Source of the DNA: an uncultured Clostridia bacterium
GTDB taxonomy: Bacteria; Bacillota; Clostridia; Christensenellales; Borkfalkiaceae
Direction of reading: 5' to 3'
NCBI GenBank assembly: GCA_904502225.1
Contig: CAJGDO010000010.1
Span: 1-46,687, forward strand
Length of the DNA stretch: 46,687 nucleotides
The position numbers and the translations under genes are program-made. This document shows positions 43,897 to 46,687 of the stretch, piece after piece. A model generated the notes under the pieces. That model saw only the letters and a list, made by a program, of their open reading frames with translations. It was not told where the DNA came from and searched no databases. Within the stretch, counting starts at the first letter, position 1. Each line of letters opens with the position of its first letter.

Positions 43897-43926
43897 ATAA
43901 TATACCCACTCGGGGTATATTGTCAA
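43897..43926 (-). promoter_or_regulatory. CsoR-controlled promoter with GC-rich operator
   Basis: Minus strand TTGACA (43921-43926) and TATTAT (43897-43902) with an 18-bp spacer. The spacer holds TATACCC-ACTC-GGGGTATA (43901-43919), an inverted repeat of the known CsoR type, so repressor would block RNA polymerase. A second GGGGGGTATATA half-site lies just upstream (43929-43940). Confidence 0.85.
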
Positions 43927-44054
43927 TAGGGGGGTATATATATTTTATGAAAAAATTTTAAAAAAATATTTTTGCTTTATCGAAACATTCAAAATGCTAG
44001 CAAAATCAAAGCAAAACAAATAATAAAAACACCCATTTTTATGGATGCTTTACT

Positions 44055-44402
44055 TTAATGGCTGCCCGTCATATGACGGACGAATGCAAGTTCTCGTCTT
44101 TCGCCAAGAGCAAGCAAAAAGAAAAAGAACACCTTTTGGTGTTCTTTTCTTTTTGTATGTGTGGGACTAAATCTCGTTTTTAGGGTATGTGTGTGGAACA
44201 AAAAGTATTTTTCTATGTTCGATTGTACTATATCCGCTTCTGTTATACTAAACAATTCCTTTATTTTAGGAGCAATCGCATTAATGAATTCTTTACTAGC
44301 ACGATAAACTACTATTTTATAGGCTTTTTCTTCTAAATCATATCATATCCTACCGCGCGATAAAGAATCAAATTTATAAGTACTGTACTTGCCACCACAT
44401 TT
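44055..44402 (-). pseudogene. Decayed in-frame continuation downstream of the unknown membrane-protein gene
   Basis: Directly after the TAA of the upstream gene (44403-44405) the same frame continues K-C-G-G-K-Y-S-T-Y-K, meets a TGA (44343-44345), then reads a protein-like stretch, YDLEEKAYKIVVYRASKEF followed by INAIAPKIKELFSITEADIV, before running into low-complexity and repeat sequence. No start codon or ribosome binding site is seen. It may be the eroded end of a longer protein or a separate gene remnant. The last ~30 codons overlap a terminator repeat and are not coding. Confidence 0.4.
44116..44156. terminator. Strong hairpin, second copy of a repeated terminator
   Basis: AAAAAGAAAAAGAACACC, loop TTTT, then GGTGTTCTTTTCTTTTT; one arm has an extra A. 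The stem is almost identical to that at 46032-46069, and some upstream sequence (GCCAAGAGCAAGC versus GCCAAAGGAAAGC) is also shared. Confidence 0.7.
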
Positions 44403-45455
44403 TTAATTATACAATTCTTCAAATGTTATTTCTTCAAATCCTTTGTCCTTATAAACTTCTTTCAAAATTGCAAAAGTTTCTTTTCTTCTTTCATTAATAA
44501 TATTCTCTTTTTTCTTTTGCTCCCTAACATCTAATTCTTTTTTTACACTAATAAATTTTTTTGACCTCTTAAACGTAAATTTAATTGGAACAGCAATAGC
44601 AAGAATACTGAGCAAAAAACCTACCATAGGAACCATCATAAGTAATCCCGACAATACAATACCCACTACCCAAGAAATATTCCTTATTTTCGTTAATATT
44701 TTTACATCTTTTTCTTCTTCAGCTGCTTTTTTAGTATCTAATGGTGTATAATTTAATTTTTTTCTTTCATTATCCGAAAGAGAGATATTAAAATCAGCAC
44801 AAGAACAAAACTCTAATGTTTTTTTATCGCCTTTATATGTGTACGCTACTTGATAATAAGGAATTATTAAAGAAATTGCCTCCTTAATTGCAACTGTGTT
44901 ATTTGCTAAAAACTGTTTATAAGTATCACCCGGTAAGGAAAATATAGCACGCGTTTCCACACCAACTTCCAGCTCTTTAGTAGCGCCATCTTTTACTACA
45001 TTATCTAAATCACCATCCACTGGAAGATCTCCATTTTCTACTTTTTTAAAGAAACTTTCACACAATTCCGCTTCTTGATCACGCTTACCTTCCGAATTTA
45101 CAATCGTAAAAAAATTACCATTTGCTGTTCCACTATATGGTTGCCAGTCCGTAACCGTTCTAGTTTTGTTAACTGGTCTACTTACATCCCGCCACGTATC
45201 ACCAACTTTTTCCCTCTTAGTTTCCATTTCAACGTATGTTTCAGTTCTATTATATCCAATTGAACAAGTGTAATCACAAGTGGTTTCACCTGAAACGTAG
45301 AAAAATTCTTTATCAATAATTTTAACTTCTCCAAATTCAGCTTTGATCAAATCTGGTGATACATCTTCTTCTTTTGCAAATTTGAATAATATTTTTTTTA
45401 TAAATTCCTCTTTAGAATATATTGATTCAAACTTAGACCTACTTTTTATTTTCAT
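44403..45455 (-). CDS. Unknown protein with C-terminal membrane hairpin, XRE-associated
   Basis: I do not recognise this 350-residue protein. Residues 1-255 are soluble, rich in charged residues, with cysteines at 60, 64, 132, 217 and 219 and an aromatic-basic patch TWRDVSRPVNKTRTVTDW (87-104). Residues ~260-294 form two hydrophobic segments, then a highly basic coiled-coil-like tail (about 296-335) that should be cytoplasmic. A TTG at 45509 lies upstream of the promoter; AAGGAG before the ATG at 45455 fixes the start. Its promoter spacer is a palindrome shared with the divergent XRE gene, so it is likely a repressed, inducible gene. Confidence 0.7.
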   Translation of the reverse strand: MKIKSRSKFESIYSKEEFIKKILFKFAKEEDVSPDLIKAEFGEVKIIDKEFFYVSGETTCDYTCSIGYNRTETYVEMETKREKVGDTWRDVSRPVNKTRTVTDWQPYSGTANGNFFTIVNSEGKRDQEAELCESFFKKVENGDLPVDGDLDNVVKDGATKELEVGVETRAIFSLPGDTYKQFLANNTVAIKEAISLIIPYYQVAYTYKGDKKTLEFCSCADFNISLSDNERKKLNYTPLDTKKAAEEEKDVKILTKIRNISWVVGIVLSGLLMMVPMVGFLLSILAIAVPIKFTFKRSKKFISVKKELDVREQKKKENIINERRKETFAILKEVYKDKGFEEITFEELYN

Positions 45456-45500
45456 TATGTTTCTCCTTTGTTTTTTAGTGACTCTCACTTTTTTTACATA

Positions 45501-45529
45501 ATTATACAAGAAGATTTCTTCTTAGTCAA
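45501..45529 (-). promoter_or_regulatory. Consensus promoter of the unknown membrane protein with embedded operator
   Basis: Minus strand TTGACT (45524-45529), 17 bp, TATAAT (45501-45506). The spacer is filled by AAGAAGATTTCTTCTT (45508-45523), a perfect 7-bp inverted repeat around TT. Confidence 0.82.
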
Positions 45530-45551
45530 GTATTTTAAGAAGTTTTCTTCT
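45508..45551. promoter_or_regulatory. Paired XRE-type operators
   Basis: Two related palindromes: AAGAAGATTTCTTCTT at 45508-45523 and AGAAGTTTTCTTCT at 45538-45551, centres 29 bp apart. The first occupies the minus-strand promoter spacer. The second abuts the plus-strand TATAAT (45551-45556) of the XRE gene, so one regulator could control both. Confidence 0.7.
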
Positions 45552-45562
45552 ATAATTTAATT

Positions 45563-45763
45563 ATGAGTATCGGGGAAAAAATCAAAGAATTAAGAACTGA
45601 AAAAGGCTTATCGCAAATGCAGTTAGGCAAAATTGTTGGTGTTAGCCAAAAAGCCATAGATTATTGGGAAAGGAACGTTAACGAGCCAAAAGCGTGTTAT
45701 ATAATTTCGCTTGTTAAGGCTTTTGACGTTTCTTTTGATGAATTTTTTAGCGAAATAGATTAA
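45563..45763 (+). CDS. XRE-family transcriptional regulator (HTH only)
   Basis: A 66-residue Cro/C1-type repressor: IGEKIKELRTEKGLSQMQLG, then KIVGVSQKAIDYWERN as helix-turn-helix, and a short C-terminal helix FDVSFDEFFSEID. No sensing domain is visible. The ATG lies only ~7 nt after the -10 box and no Shine-Dalgarno is evident, so the mRNA may be leaderless. It is divergent from the unknown membrane-protein gene and shares operators with it. Confidence 0.85.
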   Translation: MSIGEKIKELRTEKGLSQMQLGKIVGVSQKAIDYWERNVNEPKACYIISLVKAFDVSFDEFFSEID

Positions 45764-45767
45764 AAAG

Positions 45768-45790
45768 ACCGATTTTTATCGGTTTTTTTG
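45768..45790 (+). terminator. Terminator of the XRE gene
   Basis: ACCGAT (45768-45773), TTTT, ATCGGT (45778-45783), then TTTTTTG. Confidence 0.85.
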
Positions 45791-45799
45791 TTTTTGATG

Positions 45800-45903
45800 A
45801 CACTATCGGGGCGAAAAAGAGCAACAACCATTCAGCCGTTAGGCTATGTCGCAACTAAATATCGACAACACTATCGGGGCGAAAAAGAGCAGATTTTTCG
45901 CCC
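45800..45903. repeat. 24-bp direct repeat within a hairpin-rich unit
   Basis: An identical 24-bp sequence beginning ACACTATCGGGGCG occurs at 45800-45823 and 45868-45891 (68-bp period). Between them lie AGCC/GGCT and TGTCG/CGACA stems, and the second copy forms a 10-bp stem (GGGCGAAAAA at 45877-45886 with TTTTTCGCCC at 45894-45903). Only two copies are present. Confidence 0.65.
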
Positions 45904-45948
45904 GCCTTTGACTAAAAATAGTCCACTGGACTATTTTATTAACGTGTC

Positions 45949-46016
45949 GGCCAGTTAACTGACCGCATAAATGTGGCTGTTGCTACACAGTTATTTGTTC
46001 GAGTCAGTCAGGGGCC
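45949..46016 (+). pseudogene. Degenerate tRNA-Asn-like copy, inverted relative to the true tRNA
   Basis: The 3' part, GTTCGAGTCAGTCAGGGGC (45997-46015), matches the tRNA-Asn T-arm/acceptor at 18 of 19 positions. ATGTGGCTGTT (45971-45981) matches its anticodon arm (ATGCGGCTGTT). The 5' half begins GGCC, complementary to the 3' GGCC end, but the D-arm is not intact and the anticodon stem is short by one base. At ~68 nt it has the right size for a decayed tRNA. Confidence 0.45.
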
Positions 46017-46031
46017 TTGCCAAAGGAAAGC

Positions 46032-46069
46032 AAAAAGAAAAGAACACCAAAAGGTGTTCTTTTCTTTTT
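46032..46069. terminator. Perfect 17-bp hairpin terminator after tRNA-Asn
   Basis: AAAAAGAAAAGAACACC (46032-46048), loop AAAA, GGTGTTCTTTTCTTTTT (46053-46069). It ends the rRNA-tRNA transcript on the minus strand and could also stop plus-strand transcripts. Confidence 0.8.
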
Positions 46070-46072
46070 GGC

Positions 46073-46144
46073 TGCCCCTGACAGACTCGAACTGACGACA
46101 CTGCGGTTAACAGCCGCATGCTCTACCTACTGAGCTAAGGGGCA
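46073..46144 (-). tRNA. tRNA-Asn (anticodon GTT)
   Basis: The minus strand folds as a full cloverleaf of 72 nt: acceptor TGCCCCT/AGGGGCA (7 bp), D-stem GCTC/GAGC, anticodon stem TGCGG/CCGCA with loop CTGTTAA (anticodon GTT), 5-nt variable loop, and T-loop TTCGAGT. The T-stem GTCAG/CTGTC has a U-U mismatch at its second pair. CCA is not encoded. It follows 5S rRNA by ~38 bp in the same operon. Confidence 0.95.
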
Positions 46145-46182
46145 ATGTTTGGCTTAATTTAAAGCCAAAGTTTTTTAATGGA

Positions 46183-46300
46183 TGCAGCAACAACCTATCT
46201 TCCCGTGCCGTCGCCAGCAAAGTATTTTCGGCGCTAGTGAGCTTAACTTCTGTGTTCGGTATGAGAACAGGTGGGACCTCACCGCTAACGTCACCGCAAT
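46183..46300 (-). rRNA. rrf: 5S ribosomal RNA
   Basis: The minus strand carries the conserved 5S core GGTGAGGTCCCACCTGTTC, CCGAACACAGAAGTTAAGCTC and CGCCGAAAATA. Complementary ends (TGCGGTGACG with GTTGTTGCTGCA) give the terminal helix; ends are set within a few bases. Confidence 0.93.
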
Positions 46301-46507
46301 GGTATATACACAAGGCTTTTGCCTTGAACATATCTTTTTTTCGTGTACAAGTCATATTGTACACTTTTTTTATCTTCCCGTCAATTTATTTACACGGTAG
46401 ATTGACAACTGCATAGATTTTTTTAATAGTAATTAATTTTTTGGCTCCTGACAAAATTGTATAGTTAGGTGTTTCTGTAATTAATTCGCTAATCATCTCA
46501 ATTTCTT
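46301..46507 (-). other. 23S-5S spacer
   Basis: About 207 bp without a gene. It contains GTGTACAA (46343-46350) and TTGTACAC (46357-46364), a perfect 8-bp stem followed on the plus strand by a T-run, that is, an antisense-oriented terminator-like hairpin. No tRNA lies in this spacer. Confidence 0.6.
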
Positions 46508-46687
46508 GAGATCAAGCCCTCGACCTATTAGTATCAGTTAGCTGAGCATATCACTATGCTTACACCCCTGACCTATCAAACTTGTTGTCTTCAAGTGGTC
46601 TTACTAACTTATGTTATGGGATATCTTATCTTGAGGTTAGTTTCACGCTTAGATGCTTTCAGCGTTTATCTAATCCGCACTTCGCTA
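46508..46687 (-). rRNA. rrl: 23S ribosomal RNA, 3' end (cut by window edge)
   Basis: The minus strand holds the 3'-terminal ~180 nt of 23S rRNA, including AGCTAACTGATACTAATAGG and TCGAGGGCTTGATC at the very end. The rest lies beyond the window. Confidence 0.92.

Larger units (their letters stand above)
45764..46072. other. Gene-free region between the XRE gene and tRNA-Asn
   Basis: This 309-bp region holds the XRE terminator, a 24-bp direct repeat, several hairpins, a degenerate tRNA-Asn-like copy on the plus strand and a 17-bp perfect-stem terminator. No open reading frame of merit is present. Confidence 0.7.

Noticed and set aside
45800..45891. CRISPR array
   Set aside because: Only two repeat copies, 44 bp between them with internal stems, no cas genes in the window.
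43900..46072. Integrated prophage or integrative element
   Set aside because: There is no integrase, transposase, capsid or conjugation gene. Only an XRE regulator, an unknown membrane protein and repeat/tRNA scars are visible, so the region is described as an accessory patch.
46107..46364. Open frames on both strands over 5S rRNA and tRNA
   Set aside because: The sequence is 5S rRNA, its spacer and tRNA-Asn; frames there are incidental.

Overview
The window looks like a chromosomal segment of an AT-rich, anaerobic, Gram-positive-type bacterium, most likely an uncultured gut Clostridia-like member of the Bacillota. The signs are strong AGGAG-type ribosome binding sites, consensus sigma-A promoters with 17-bp spacers, TmcAL and CsoR proteins, the DXP isoprenoid route (dxr), a hexameric-type glutamate dehydrogenase and a desulforedoxin-like mini-protein. 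The sequence does not allow a genus to be named.

Layout. 1-8.1 kb: start of pta (cut by the window edge), tmcAL, a ceramidase-fold hydrolase, then a four-gene minus-strand operon (AtuA-like, DUF4387, class I fumarase/tartrate-dehydratase alpha and beta) facing a divergent AraC-type regulator. Paired 12-bp direct repeats lie between them. 7.75-8.15 kb: a gene-free block of hairpins bounded by inverted ends. 8.2-9.5 kb: gdhA. 9.6-17.5 kb: the conserved translation and envelope cluster, rpsB-tsf, then pyrH-frr-uppS-cdsA-dxr-rseP, with a self-contained short-chain dehydrogenase unit placed between tsf and pyrH. 17.7-18.9 kb: mtlD.

19.1-40.7 kb: a surface-polysaccharide locus of 21 genes, all on the minus strand, with one near-perfect promoter at its head (about 40.7 kb). 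It runs from the initiating phosphoglycosyl transferase through acyltransferase, aldo-keto reductase, split transketolase, glycosyltransferases, EpsG-type polymerase, LicD, Wzx flippase, a GT52-like transferase, a CMP-acid cytidylyltransferase, an aldolase fusion, CapE, CapF and a nucleotidyltransferase-like protein. It has CapE and CapF but no CapG, and a pyruvate-aldolase-type enzyme beside a cytidylyltransferase but no NeuB. Together these suggest an unusual acidic, CMP-activated sugar plus a 2,6-dideoxy-L-talosamine type sugar. This is the most interesting system in the window.

40.9-43.9 kb: nagB, a MATE transporter, and a CsoR repressor with a 7-Cys desulforedoxin-like protein behind a textbook CsoR operator. 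43.9-46.07 kb: a small accessory patch with an XRE regulator, a divergent unknown membrane protein whose promoter is filled by a palindrome, a decayed reading frame, repeated hairpins and an inverted degenerate tRNA-Asn copy. 46.07-46.69 kb: the 3' end of an rRNA operon on the minus strand (23S, 5S, tRNA-Asn).
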